DNA of 54,126 nucleotides from Thermoguttaceae bacterium (GCA_017559825.1 JAFYQR010000207.1:1-54126); one strand, 5' to 3'. Positions 16,511 to 25,206 are shown, counted from the stretch's first letter. Notes: generated from the sequence alone by a model not told the origin. Numbers and translations: made by a program.

Positions 16511-18490
16511 ATGAAACGTTTTTTAACGATAACGCTCGCGTTGGCGACGCTTGCTCCCGTCGCGCCCGGCTGTTCGAAAAAAGTTCCGGAAGACCCGTTT
16601 AAAGTCGAGCAGCAGCGCGTTTTGAACAATCGCGGGCGCCTCGTCCAAGACTTGGCGCGTCCGGAAAACCTGCACGCCGCGAAAATCGAGGGCGCGACGC
16701 TCGTTCGCGGCCTCAACGGAACCGGCGCCGACGAGCCGCCGTCGACGTATCAACAACTCGTTTTGCAAGACTTGCAGCGCGACGTCGACCAAAAGCGCAC
16801 CGCGAAAAGCCAAATCGCCTCGCTCGACACCGCGATCGTCCTCCTCGAAACGATCGTTCCTCCCGGCGCTCGCGTCGGCGACCGCCTCGACGTAACGCTC
16901 ACGTTGCAGCCGGGTTCCGAAGCGACGAGCGTCCAAGGCGGGTTCGTTCGCGACGCCGAGCTCTACCAATACATGGCGGCCGACGTCATTCGCCGCGGTT
17001 ACAAACTCGGCGTCGTCGACGGTTTCGTTACGCTTGATCCCGATTTGGTCGCGAAGAAAAGCCCCGTCGCCTACAAACAGGGGAAAATCGTCGGCGGCGC
17101 CCGCGTCGCTCGCTCGCGACCGATTTGGCTCGAACTAAAAGAAAACGAACGCTCGCCGGGGATTGCGAAACAAGTCGAAGACGTTATCAACAAACGCTTT
17201 AGCTACACCAAGTCCGGTTACGCCGGAAAGAAAAAGGTCGCCGAGGCAAAGGCGGGCGCGACGCGAATCAACCTCGAAGTGCCGGAAGAATACCGCGACA
17301 ATATAGTCCGCTACGTCAACGTCGTGTGCGCGATTTCTTTCTTCGAAACCGCCGACGAGCTGAACGAACGCGTCGACCGCCTCGCCGTTCAACTTTTGAA
17401 CCCGGAAGAATCCGAGTTCGCGTCGATTCAACTCGAAGCGATCGGGCCGCGCAACGAAAAGGTCCTCGACGCGATTCGCAAGGGGATGGACTCCTCCGAC
17501 CCGACGGTTCGCTTCAACTCGGCGATCGCGTCCGCTTACTTTAACGAGCGTCCCGACCGCCAAAGGACGGCGCGTATTTTGGCCGACTTCGCCGCGAACG
17601 ACGCCGAGCGCCGTCCGGCCGCGCTCGCGACCCTCGGCGTCTGCATGAAAACGTCGTTCGACGTCGACGCCGAGCTGCGCAAGCTCCTCGCGGCGCCGGA
17701 AAATGAAACGCGCTACGGAGCGTTCCGCGCTCTTTGGACGCGCAATCCGTCCGACTATATGATTCAAGGCGAAAATTTGGGCGACCGGTTCGGCTACCAC
17801 TGCCTCAACTGCGGCGGCGCGCCGTTCGCGCACGTCTCGATGAGCGACCGTCCGGAAATCGTCCTCTTCAACGCCGAGCAGATTTTCCTGCAAGGCGAGT
17901 TTTACATCGAAGCGAACCCGCGCCTTACGATTCGAACCGACGGCGACGAAATCGTCGTCAAGAAATACGAAACGTCCGACGGAATCAACGAACAGCGTCG
18001 CGTCGGCTTTAAAGTCGACGAAATAATCCGCGCAATCGTCGAAATCGGCGGCTCGTACTCCGACGTCGTGTCGTTCCTAACGCAAGCGAAGAGCGGCGAC
18101 TATCTGAAATCGATCGGCGCCGACGGAACCGCGACCGCCTGCGCGTTCGGAATCGACGCTCTCCCGGGCGCGAAAAACGCTCGCTTCAAGCGGATTCGCG
18201 ACGTCGCGGAAATCGAGCGTCGCGAAGAAGCGCGAACCGCCGCCGAACTCGCCTCCAAGAAAGAGAAAAAGTCGTTTTGGTCGCGCATGAACCCGACCTC
18301 GTGGTTCGGAAGCGACGCCCAAGAGCCGAAGCCGAGCGACGAGTTCTCGCTCGACGAGTTCGACGCGGCCAACGGCGAAGCGCCCGAAACCGACGCCTCG
18401 CAAGAGTTCGACGCGGAAACCGAATCCGCCGACGCCGCGCTCAAAAACGACGAGTTCGCCGTCGACGAAGAGTCTGAAAAGACCGAATAA
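16511..18490 (+). CDS. FlgI-like (P-ring-like) lipoprotein with HEAT-like region
   Basis: 659 residues. Signal peptide with lipobox ending APGC (Cys 21). Residues ~115-290 follow the pattern of the flagellar P-ring protein FlgI: VPPGARVGDRLDVTLTL, SVQGGFVRDAELY, the GKIVGGARV strand, then IAKQVEDVINKRF and INLEVPEEYR. Residues ~320-420 look like helical HEAT-type repeats (DPTVRFNSAIASAYF, YGAFRALWTRNP). A further beta domain follows, and the last ~80 residues are acidic and low-complexity. No flagellar genes are nearby, so it is probably an envelope protein using a P-ring-type domain rather than a motility part. Its GGAA Shine-Dalgarno lies inside a 13-nt palindrome adjacent to the ATG. The gene ends in a strong bidirectional terminator shared with pfkA. 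Confidence 0.65.
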   Translation: MKRFLTITLALATLAPVAPGCSKKVPEDPFKVEQQRVLNNRGRLVQDLARPENLHAAKIEGATLVRGLNGTGADEPPSTYQQLVLQDLQRDVDQKRTAKSQIASLDTAIVLLETIVPPGARVGDRLDVTLTLQPGSEATSVQGGFVRDAELYQYMAADVIRRGYKLGVVDGFVTLDPDLVAKKSPVAYKQGKIVGGARVARSRPIWLELKENERSPGIAKQVEDVINKRFSYTKSGYAGKKKVAEAKAGATRINLEVPEEYRDNIVRYVNVVCAISFFETADELNERVDRLAVQLLNPEESEFASIQLEAIGPRNEKVLDAIRKGMDSSDPTVRFNSAIASAYFNERPDRQRTARILADFAANDAERRPAALATLGVCMKTSFDVDAELRKLLAAPENETRYGAFRALWTRNPSDYMIQGENLGDRFGYHCLNCGGAPFAHVSMSDRPEIVLFNAEQIFLQGEFYIEANPRLTIRTDGDEIVVKKYETSDGINEQRRVGFKVDEIIRAIVEIGGSYSDVVSFLTQAKSGDYLKSIGADGTATACAFGIDALPGAKNARFKRIRDVAEIERREEARTAAELASKKEKKSFWSRMNPTSWFGSDAQEPKPSDEFSLDEFDAANGEAPETDASQEFDAETESADAALKNDEFAVDEESEKTE

Positions 18491-18514
18491 TCGCGTTTAA
18501 CGACTCCGCCCAAA

Positions 18515-18544
18515 AGCCCGACGTCGCGCGACGTCGGGCTTTTT
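18515..18544. terminator. Bidirectional terminator between convergent genes
   Basis: A 26-bp perfect palindrome (AGCCCGACGTCGC and its complement, 18515-18540) with T runs on the + side and U4 on the minus side. It serves the FlgI-like gene and pfkA. Confidence 0.9.
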
Positions 18545-18702
18545 CGTTTTCTTACCGTCGACGACCGACGGCGAAAGCGGCGTTTCCGTTTGCCGTAGTC
18601 GCCGCGTTCTTTCTTTTTCCGTCGCGCCCTAACGCGCTCGACGGTTTGAACGCCTCCGGAGCGACCGCTTTACGCGCCCGACGTTCCGCGTTTTCCAAAA
18701 CG

Positions 18703-19689
18703 TCAAACGGAAACGCGTTCAAGGAGTTCGATCATCTCGCGAGCGACCGCTTTATGGGCGGCGACGGCCTCTTCGAGCGGCGTTAGCGTCAACTTTCCGG
18801 CGATTTCGCCGACCATTTTGCCGCTTTCGCCGAAATGAATCGCGTCGATCGCGAAACGCCCGAGCTTCGTCGCCAAAATCCGGTCGGCCGGAACCGGCGT
18901 TCCGCCGCGCATCACGTGTCCGAGAACGACCGCCCGCATTTCGTAGGGAGCGCCCGCTTTTTTGAGCGCTTCCATCGTCTTGTAGGCGCCGCCGTATTCG
19001 TCTCCTTCCGCGACGATCATAATCGTCGACTTTTTTCCCAACGCCTTGAAACGCTTCAACTTCTCGACGAGCGTCTCGATCGACGTATGCGTCTCCGGAA
19101 TCGTCGCCAACTCGCAACCGCCGGCGATCGCGATCGCGGTCGCTAAATCGCCGCAGTCGCGCCCCATCACCTCGACGAGGAACATCATATCGTGGCTCCC
19201 GGCGGTGTCGCGGAGTTTGTCGACCGCGTCGACGCCAGTCTTGACGGCGGTCGCGAAGCCGATCGTGTAGTCGGTTCCGAGCAGGTCGTTGTCGATGGTG
19301 CCCGGAATCCCGATCACTTTCCCTTCGTCCCAACGCTTGGCGATTTCGAGCGCGCCGGTCAGCGTGCCGTTCCCGCCGATGGCGACAAGAGCGCCGAAAC
19401 GGTAGCGCCGCAGGTTTTCGACAACTTGCGCGATCCCTTCTTCCGTTCGCATTTCGTTGCAACGGCTGCTGTTGAAACTGGCGCCCCCTTTGCTCGTCCA
19501 GCCGGAAACTTCGCGGACGTCGACGGCGCGGTCGGTGCCGCCCCAAAATTCGCCGTTCAAAATCCCTTGGTATCCGCGGCAAATCCCGACGATTTTATCG
19601 CCGTACTGGTCGCCGGCCCGCACGATCGCGCGCAAACACGGATTCATCCCCGGCGCGTCGCCGCCGCTGCACAAAACGCCAATTTTCAT
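18703..19689 (-). CDS. pfkA: 6-phosphofructokinase, ATP-type by key residues
   Basis: 328 residues. It phosphorylates fructose 6-phosphate in glycolysis. Motifs in order: CSGGDAPGMN (residues 7-16), IGGNGTL near 104, IPGTIDND near 128 with the catalytic Asp, VEVMGRDCGDLA, IVAEGDEYGG, and HVMRGGTPVPADR. Gly after GGN and Gly in PGTIDND predict use of ATP rather than pyrophosphate. Two deviations: the Asp of the usual GGDG motif, a metal-nucleotide contact in E. coli, is Asn here, and HVMRGG replaces the common HxQRGG. Both deserve checking because a membrane pyrophosphatase lies at 49137. It is monocistronic with its own promoter (19800-19827) and a shared terminator. Confidence 0.92.
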   Translation of the reverse strand: MKIGVLCSGGDAPGMNPCLRAIVRAGDQYGDKIVGICRGYQGILNGEFWGGTDRAVDVREVSGWTSKGGASFNSSRCNEMRTEEGIAQVVENLRRYRFGALVAIGGNGTLTGALEIAKRWDEGKVIGIPGTIDNDLLGTDYTIGFATAVKTGVDAVDKLRDTAGSHDMMFLVEVMGRDCGDLATAIAIAGGCELATIPETHTSIETLVEKLKRFKALGKKSTIMIVAEGDEYGGAYKTMEALKKAGAPYEMRAVVLGHVMRGGTPVPADRILATKLGRFAIDAIHFGESGKMVGEIAGKLTLTPLEEAVAAHKAVAREMIELLERVSV

Positions 19690-19799
19690 CGCTCCATTTT
19701 CTCCGTTTTATCTAAATTCGCTTTTCCGGTGGCAATTCCGTCGTTCAGCGTCGATTTTTCGACTCGGCGCGACCGGCGCGGCCCGCCCTATCTTAACCG

Positions 19800-19827
19800 A
19801 TTGTAACGATTTAAGCGGCGACGTCAA
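19800..19827 (-). promoter_or_regulatory. Promoter of pfkA
   Basis: Minus strand TTGACG (19827-19822), 16-bp spacer, TACAAT (19805-19800). It sits just beyond the terminator of the upstream operon. Confidence 0.7.
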
Positions 19828-19851
19828 CCCATTGTCGCCGCGGCTCTCGGT

Positions 19852-19898
19852 AAAAAAAAACGCGCCGACCGTCGGTTTTCCCGCCAAGTCGACGCGTT
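19852..19898 (-). terminator. Terminator of the sigma-like/coiled-coil operon
   Basis: Minus strand stem AACGCGTCGAC/GTCGGCGCGTT (one G-U pair) across an 18-nt loop, followed by nine U residues (19860-19852). Confidence 0.8.
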
Positions 19899-19947
19899 CA
19901 TCCTATTTTAACCAACGCGTTCCCCAAGCCGAGCGCCGTCGTTCGCG

Positions 19948-21837
19948 TCAAAACGCAAAAATCGAAACGAAGATCGCAAGCGCCGTCGCCAACGCGATTA
20001 AAAGGGACGCGAACGCCAAAAAAGCGAAAATTCCGAGCGCGCCCAACGCCGTTCCGAACCGTCCCGCGCAAACGAGCGCCGCGATAAACGCCGCCAACGC
20101 CGCGACGACCGGGCCCGCCGTTATCAACCCGATAACGAAAACGAGCCCGATAATTTGCCAATTTCGCCCGTTCAACGAGCCGCCGTTCGGCAGCGGTCGC
20201 GACTCCGGCGTCGGAAACGGAAAACGTCCGCCGCCGTCGCCGACCGGGAAGCGCCGCTCGTAATCGCCGCGACTCCAACGTTTTCCGCCGCGCCGTCCGT
20301 TGCGCGTCAACAGGAAAAAGAGCAAAAGTCCGACGCCGAGCGGCGTTCCCAACGTCAGCGCGCCCAACAGCCCGAAAATCGGCCCGACGCGAAATTCGAC
20401 CGTCGGCTTGACATTCGGGCTATTAAACAGCATGTCGAACGCGCTCGAAATTTCCTCTTCCGCCGTTTCCGCCTTTCCTTCCGCTTTTCCGAGAAGCGCG
20501 TCCAATCGCCGACGAACCGCCGCGCCCGCGTCCGGATCGGTCGACTCGTAATAACGCGCCAAATCTTGCAAATCGTTCAAGTTCCGCTCAAACGCTTCGT
20601 CTTCTTCGGCAATTTGGGTAAGCGGGGCAAGCGCGGCGGCTTCCTCCAAGAGCGCGAACGTCTCCGGCCAACCGGCGTTCGACTCGGCGAGCTCTTTCGT
20701 CGCCCCCCGCAACGCGTCGAGCGTCGGTCGCCAACTCGCTCGACGCGCCTTTTCTTGCAACTTCTTAAACTCTTCGACGCGGTCTTTTCCGAGCGTTTCG
20801 GCCAACTCGACAAGCTCCGCCGCCGCGTCGTTCGTCGCCGCGAACGCGACGTCGGTCGCTCCGGCGTCGAGCGCGTTTTGAATCTCGCGATTCGCCGCGT
20901 CGACGATTTTCGCCCCTTGCGACTCGAAAAGCCGCTTCGCGACCGGCGCGTCGTCCGGAACCGCGTCCGGGTCGAATTTCGGCAGTTCCGGCGTCCCCGC
21001 CGTTTCCCGCGTCGCTTTCTTTTTCCCGTCTTCTTTATCTTTCCCGTCTTCGTCTTTTTCCGCGACCGCGTTTTCTTCGCCCGTCTTCCCCGTTTCCGAA
21101 TCTTCGCCGTTTCCGACGAGCGCTGCGAACGCGCTTTCCCTCGTTTCTTCGAACGCGAGAAGTTCTTCCGGCGAAATCGCGTCGAGCGGGCGCTCGGCGT
21201 CGGACGCGGCGTCTTCGGTCAGCGCGCGCAGCCGGTCGGCGATCGCGACCGCTTCGACGGAACCGCCCTCCGCGTTCAACTCCTCGACGGCGGCGCCGAG
21301 CGTCTCTTCGCTCTCCAACCGGCGCGCCCAACGAGCCCGTTCGCTTTCGGCTCGGGCGATTTCGGCGTCGAAACGTTCGCTCAACTTCCGCAACGCCGCC
21401 CGCTCGCGCTCGACTTCAAGCCATTCCCGCTGTTTCGCGAACGCGATCGCCGCCTCCGGACGTTCGCTCGACTCGGGCGAAAGGGCGCCGTTCTTCATCT
21501 CTTCGACCAACGCGGCGCGTTCGTCGGCGTCGAAACGGAAAAAGACGCGGCGAAACTCGTTCCGCAGGCGCCGCGCTTCGCTCTCCCGTTTCGTCGCCAA
21601 CGCGTCGATTCGGCCCCGCTCGGTTCGCGCCGACTCCAGCGCGCTTTCCAGCGCCGTCAACCGCGCCCGCGTCTCGCTCGGTTTCGACTCCGCGGCGGTC
21701 GGAACGCTCGCGACGCGCCAAACGACGAGCGCGACGCCCAAGAGCGCGACCGCTCCGACAAGCGCCCAAAGCGCTCGCTTGTTTCCCTTTTTCGCGTTTT
21801 GTCCGCCGTTTTCCGGGTTCGAATATTCGTCGTTCAT
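19948..21837 (-). CDS. Large membrane protein with coiled coil, last gene of the sigma-like operon
   Basis: 629 residues. One membrane helix near residues 22-42 (LWALVGAVALLGVALVVW), then about 430 residues of Glu/Arg/Ala-rich helix that reads as coiled coil (ARLTALESALESARTERGRI), broken by an acidic low-complexity stretch (EKDEDGKDKEDGKKK, near 280). Near the C-terminus are further hydrophobic helices: FGLLGALTLGTPLGVGLLLF, then IIGLVFVIGLITAGPVV and a long Ala/Leu-rich pair ending at the last residue. I recognise no domain. The start lies 27 bp after the sigma-like gene, with only a weak GAGA Shine-Dalgarno, so translation may be coupled. A strong terminator follows. The likely role is as membrane partner of the three upstream products. 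Confidence 0.75.
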   Translation of the reverse strand: MNDEYSNPENGGQNAKKGNKRALWALVGAVALLGVALVVWRVASVPTAAESKPSETRARLTALESALESARTERGRIDALATKRESEARRLRNEFRRVFFRFDADERAALVEEMKNGALSPESSERPEAAIAFAKQREWLEVERERAALRKLSERFDAEIARAESERARWARRLESEETLGAAVEELNAEGGSVEAVAIADRLRALTEDAASDAERPLDAISPEELLAFEETRESAFAALVGNGEDSETGKTGEENAVAEKDEDGKDKEDGKKKATRETAGTPELPKFDPDAVPDDAPVAKRLFESQGAKIVDAANREIQNALDAGATDVAFAATNDAAAELVELAETLGKDRVEEFKKLQEKARRASWRPTLDALRGATKELAESNAGWPETFALLEEAAALAPLTQIAEEDEAFERNLNDLQDLARYYESTDPDAGAAVRRRLDALLGKAEGKAETAEEEISSAFDMLFNSPNVKPTVEFRVGPIFGLLGALTLGTPLGVGLLLFFLLTRNGRRGGKRWSRGDYERRFPVGDGGGRFPFPTPESRPLPNGGSLNGRNWQIIGLVFVIGLITAGPVVAALAAFIAALVCAGRFGTALGALGIFAFLAFASLLIALATALAIFVSIFAF

Positions 21838-21864
21838 CGTCGTTATCTCGTTATTTACCGTTGT

Positions 21865-22317
21865 TTAATCGTCGTTTCGCGCTTCCGTTTCGAGCAGACC
21901 GCGCAACCGTTTCGGAATCGCCCGCAACGCGACGCGCCATTTCGCCGCCCGACGAACGAACGTTCGCCGTTTGTCGAGCGCCCGTCGGTCGAGAATCGTT
22001 CGCAACCAACTCTCCGCCTCCGCGTCGGTCGTTCCGCGAAACGTTTCCGCCTTTTGGTAAACGACCCAAAGCAGTTCGTTCAGCGCGTCCGACGCGTCCT
22101 CGACGAGCGTCAAATAGCCGCCGTCCGCGAACTCGCCGAGCGTTCGAGCGATCCGTCCCCGGAAAAGCGTCTCGGCGGAGCGCCCGAGTTCGGCCAACGC
22201 GTCGTTCAACGCGTCGGCGTCGCCGGTTCGCTTCGCCTCGACGATTCGCGCCAACGCGGCGCAAACCGACGGAGAGCCGGTCGCCGCGTCGACGTTCGTT
22301 TCTTTTCGCTCGCTCAA
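21865..22317 (-). CDS. ECF sigma-factor region-2-like protein lacking region 4
   Basis: 150 residues. The start codon is TTG at 22317: GGAAG overlaps the stop of the preceding gene 8 nt upstream and no ATG fits. Residues ~22-118 match ECF sigma region 2: LARIVEAKRTGDADALNDAL, the AETLFRGRI helix, EDASDALNELLWVVYQKAE, and ESWLRTILDRRALDKRR in the position of the -10-recognition helix. After it only about 30 residues follow, basic and without the helix-turn-helix of region 4. Normal ECF factors are ~170-200 residues. It could bind core polymerase yet need another protein for -35 contact, or act as a decoy or anti-factor. The gene is tightly packed (4 bp) after a membrane coiled-coil gene. The region-2 call is by motif only. 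Confidence 0.6.
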   Translation of the reverse strand: MSERKETNVDAATGSPSVCAALARIVEAKRTGDADALNDALAELGRSAETLFRGRIARTLGEFADGGYLTLVEDASDALNELLWVVYQKAETFRGTTDAEAESWLRTILDRRALDKRRTFVRRAAKWRVALRAIPKRLRGLLETEARNDD

Positions 22318-22321
22318 CGTC

Positions 22322-23134
22322 TTACTTCCAAAGCGCGTCGAGTTCCGCCTCGTCCGAAACCGGCTCGAGCACGTCGGTCGGTTGGAGCGCCGTTTCCCGC
22401 TCGTTCGTTTCGTCTTGATAGACGTTCGTTTGCGCGGTCAACTCGTCGATTTCCTCTTGCAACACGTCGAGCGCGGCGCCGAGTTCGCCGACGTCGACGC
22501 CTTCGACGTTCGCCTCCATCGTCGCGAGTTCGGCGTTGACCGCCGCCAAATCCTTCGCGGTTTCAAGTTCCTTCAGCCGCCCTTCCAACTTCGCGACGGT
22601 CAGTTCCATCTCCGCTTTTTTCTTCGCCATTTGCTCGGCGACGCCGCGCAGACGCTCGAACGTCGCCTTCTTTTGGTCGGCGATCGACTGTTTTTGCTTC
22701 AAATCCGCGTTCCAACGGTCGAGCGTCGAGTAAACTTCGACGGCGGAAACCGTTTTACCGCCGAACGTTAAGCCGATTTTCTTTTGTTGGTCGGTCAACG
22801 CGTCGCGTTCGCTCGGACTCGGCAGCCCCGCTTCCTTCGCGGCGGTCGCGAGCGCTTTCATCGCCGCCTCCAACTTCGCGACCGACTCTTGCTCGCGCTC
22901 CCAAGCGAGTTCGAGCGTTCGAGCGTCGACCCGATAACCGCGCGCTTGCTCGTCCAGCCGTCCGATATTCGTCTTCGTTTCGGCAATCGCCTTGTTCGCC
23001 CGCGCCGCGGCGGTCGCTCGATCGAGCTTTTTCGACATTTGCGTCGCCTGCTCCGACAAAAAGCCGAACTGCCAAACCGCGATTCCGACGACGACCGCCA
23101 AAATCCCCAACGTCGCTAAAACGCTCTTCGCCAT
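22322..23134 (-). CDS. Membrane-anchored coiled-coil protein of the sigma-like operon
   Basis: 270 residues; ATG with AGGA close upstream. Residues 5-25 (VLATLGILAVVVGIAVWQFG) form an N-terminal anchor. The rest is almost entirely Ala/Glu/Lys-rich helix with heptad-like spacing (AEMELTVAKLEGRLKELETA), broken by a short segment GKTVSAVEVYSTLDRW near the middle. The C-terminal 25 residues are acidic and proline-containing. No enzymatic motif. Its stop codon lies only 4 bp before the TTG start of the sigma-like gene, so the two are almost certainly translationally coupled. By context it is a candidate sensor or tether for that protein; this is inference. Confidence 0.75.
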   Translation of the reverse strand: MAKSVLATLGILAVVVGIAVWQFGFLSEQATQMSKKLDRATAAARANKAIAETKTNIGRLDEQARGYRVDARTLELAWEREQESVAKLEAAMKALATAAKEAGLPSPSERDALTDQQKKIGLTFGGKTVSAVEVYSTLDRWNADLKQKQSIADQKKATFERLRGVAEQMAKKKAEMELTVAKLEGRLKELETAKDLAAVNAELATMEANVEGVDVGELGAALDVLQEEIDELTAQTNVYQDETNERETALQPTDVLEPVSDEAELDALWK

Positions 23135-23171
23135 TTTATCCTCGTTTTCCTATTCTCTCTATTTTCTTTTC

Positions 23172-23477
23172 TCAAAGAAACGTCGAACCGGTCGCCGCCA
23201 ACGGTTCCGCGTCGAACTCCGCGGCCGCCAACGTTTCGCAATACGCCGCCGTCGACTCGCGCATCGACTCCAGCGCCGCGCAAGCGAACGGAAATTCGAC
23301 GACCAACAGGAGCCCGACCGCCAACGCGCAACGGTTCGCGACGCCGCAAAAACGCTCGACCGCCGCTTGACGCTCGACGCGCCGAACGGTCGCCGACGCG
23401 CTCCGACGAACGATCGTTTCCCAACGGTCGCGCAACGCGTCTTCGGTCGTTTCGTTTCTTCGTTTTCGTTCGTTCAT
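23172..23477 (-). CDS. Small single-pass membrane protein, first gene of the sigma-like operon
   Basis: 101 residues from the ATG at 23477 (MNERKRRNETTED), chosen over upstream codons because GGAG lies 9 nt before it. Residues 1-45 are charged and basic (ETIVRRSASATVRRVERQ) and probably cytoplasmic. Residues ~48-70 (ANRCALAVGLLLVVEFPFACA) form one membrane helix, followed by a short outer tail ending in GSTFL. The topology (basic cytoplasmic N-terminus, one helix, small exterior) resembles some anti-sigma factors, but no zinc-binding HxxxCxxC motif is seen. A TATATT box lies at 23525-23520 without a good -35, about 36 nt before the start. Confidence 0.6.
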   Translation of the reverse strand: MNERKRRNETTEDALRDRWETIVRRSASATVRRVERQAAVERFCGVANRCALAVGLLLVVEFPFACAALESMRESTAAYCETLAAAEFDAEPLAATGSTFL

Positions 23478-23680
23478 TTCAAACGTCTCCTTCGCGGCGC
23501 CGCGTCCGGCCCCGCCTCTAATATAAAGGACGACGCGAACCGCCGCCGTTCCGGGTAAATTCGCTAAAAAAAAGAAAAAAAATCGAGAAATTCGGGAAAA
23601 TTTTTCGCGCGTTCGTTCGCCGCCCGCTTCGCGCCGCGTCGAAGTTAGCCCTCCGTTTCGCGCCAACCTCGCCGCGACAT

Positions 23681-23716
23681 AAAAAAACGCTCAACCGCGC
23701 CAAACGGTCGAGCGTT
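23681..23716 (-). terminator. Terminator of the aminotransferase gene
   Basis: Minus strand stem AACGCTCGACCG/CGGTTGAGCGTT (one G-U pair), 7-nt loop, then seven U residues; about 40 nt past the stop. Confidence 0.9.
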
Positions 23717-23754
23717 TTCACTTTGCTAAGCCGACGCGAACGTCGAACGCCATA

Positions 23755-24945
23755 TCAGGAAACAAATTCGGCGATACGGTCGAACGCTTCTTTCAGGTCG
23801 GCCATACTCGCGGCGAACGAAGCGCGAGCGTAACCTTCGGCGCCGAACGCGCTTCCCATCACCGTCGCGACCTTCTTTTGTTCGAGAAGCGCCATACACC
23901 AATCTTGGCTCGTCTCAACCTTGACGCCGTTATATTCGCGGCCCAAGAATTTTTGCACGTTGAAGAACGCGTAGAAAGCGCCGCCCATTTTGCCGCAAGT
24001 CATCCCCGGGATTTCGGCGATGCGACCGGCGACGTAGTCGCGGCGTTTTTCGAACTCGGCGCGCATCGCGTCGACGCAAGACTGATCGCCGGAAACGGCG
24101 GCCAACGCGGCGTATTGGCTGACGCTGCACGGGTTCGACGTTTCTTGGCTTTGCAGGCTCGCCATTTTCTTCGAAACGTTTTCCGGCGCGAGCGTCCACC
24201 CGACGCGCCAACCGGTCATCGCGTAAGTCTTGCTGACGCCGTTAATAACGATCGTTCGGTCGGCCAACCCTTCGCGCAAGGTCGGGAAGCTGGCGAACGG
24301 CGCGCCGTCGTACACCAAGCGTTCGTAAATTTCGTCCGAAACGACGAAAAGATCGTTTTCAATCGCGATATCGGCCAACGCTTCCAATTCGGCGCGGGTA
24401 TAGCAGGAACCGGTCGGGTTCGACGGGCTGCAGAGGAGCAACATGCGCGTTTTCGGCGTGATCGCGGCGCGGAGCGCTTCCGGCGTCAGTTTGAAGTCGT
24501 CTTCTTCGCGAGTCGGAACGATCACCGGAACGGCGCCGGACAACTTGATCAATTCGGCGTAGCTGACCCAATACGGGGCCGGCAAAATCGCTTCGTCGCC
24601 CGGGTTCAACGTGCAGAAGAACGCGTTGTGGAGCGAGTGTTTCGCGCCGTTCGAAACGACGATTTGCGACGGTTTGTATTCGAGCCCGAAGCGCGCGAGG
24701 TAGTCGGCGCAGATCGCTTCTTTCAGCGCCGGAATCCCGCTGGCGACGGTGTAGCGCGTGTAACCGGCGTTCATCGCGGCAACCGCGGCGTCGCAAATGT
24801 GTTTCGGCGTGTTGAAGTCCGGTTCGCCGACGCTCAAGTCGACGACCGTTTCGCCCTTTGCTTTCAACTCTTTCGCCTTCGCGGACATCGCGAGGGTCGC
24901 GGACGGTTCCATTCCTTGAACGATTTTAGAAAGAGCGATCGCCAT
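23755..24945 (-). CDS. Class I aminotransferase, aspartate aminotransferase type
   Basis: 396 residues from the ATG at 24945, chosen because GGAG lies 9 nt upstream; a TTG three codons earlier is less likely. It is a PLP enzyme expected to interconvert aspartate and oxaloacetate with glutamate as partner. Motifs: VGEPDFNTPKHI, CSPSNPTGSCYT, VVSDEIYERLVYDG, the PLP-lysine motif NGVSKTYAMTGWRVGW, and the carboxylate-binding Arg in YARASFAAS near the C-terminus. This is the bacterial Iβ/Iγ-type fold found in planctomycetes, Bacillus and Thermus. Some such enzymes also act on prephenate or aromatic amino acids, so specificity is not certain. It has its own promoter (25042-25069) and terminator. 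Confidence 0.9.
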   Translation of the reverse strand: MAIALSKIVQGMEPSATLAMSAKAKELKAKGETVVDLSVGEPDFNTPKHICDAAVAAMNAGYTRYTVASGIPALKEAICADYLARFGLEYKPSQIVVSNGAKHSLHNAFFCTLNPGDEAILPAPYWVSYAELIKLSGAVPVIVPTREEDDFKLTPEALRAAITPKTRMLLLCSPSNPTGSCYTRAELEALADIAIENDLFVVSDEIYERLVYDGAPFASFPTLREGLADRTIVINGVSKTYAMTGWRVGWTLAPENVSKKMASLQSQETSNPCSVSQYAALAAVSGDQSCVDAMRAEFEKRRDYVAGRIAEIPGMTCGKMGGAFYAFFNVQKFLGREYNGVKVETSQDWCMALLEQKKVATVMGSAFGAEGYARASFAASMADLKEAFDRIAEFVS

Positions 24946-25041
24946 TTTTCTCAACTCCTCAAAGTTGCCTTTTTTGCGTATTTTTCCTCGTCGACGTTGC
25001 CAACGCGCTAGAAACGTCGGAACGCCTAGTAAATCTTACTC

Positions 25042-25069
25042 ATTATATCCGCGGCGAGAAAACTCGCAA
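25042..25069 (-). promoter_or_regulatory. Promoter of the aminotransferase gene
   Basis: Minus strand TTGCGA (25069-25064), 16-bp spacer, perfect TATAAT (25047-25042). Confidence 0.7.
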
Positions 25070-25091
25070 GAGCCCGCAAGGCGCGGCGACG

Positions 25092-25153
25092 AAAAAAAGC
25101 CTTCTCGCTCAAAAAAACGAGAAAATTTCTCGTTTCAAGAGTTCGAGAAGGCT
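25092..25153 (-). terminator. Nested double terminator of queF
   Basis: An outer stem AGCCTTCTCG/CGAGAAGGCT (25144-25153 with 25098-25107) encloses a second hairpin AACGAGAAA/TTTCTCGTT (25116-25134 region), each followed by seven U residues on the minus strand. Either half could act alone. Confidence 0.85.
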
Positions 25154-25206
25154 AATCGTTAACGCCGTCCGACGCTTTTTTCAATCGTCTCCGGGAGTCG
25201 CGCGTC

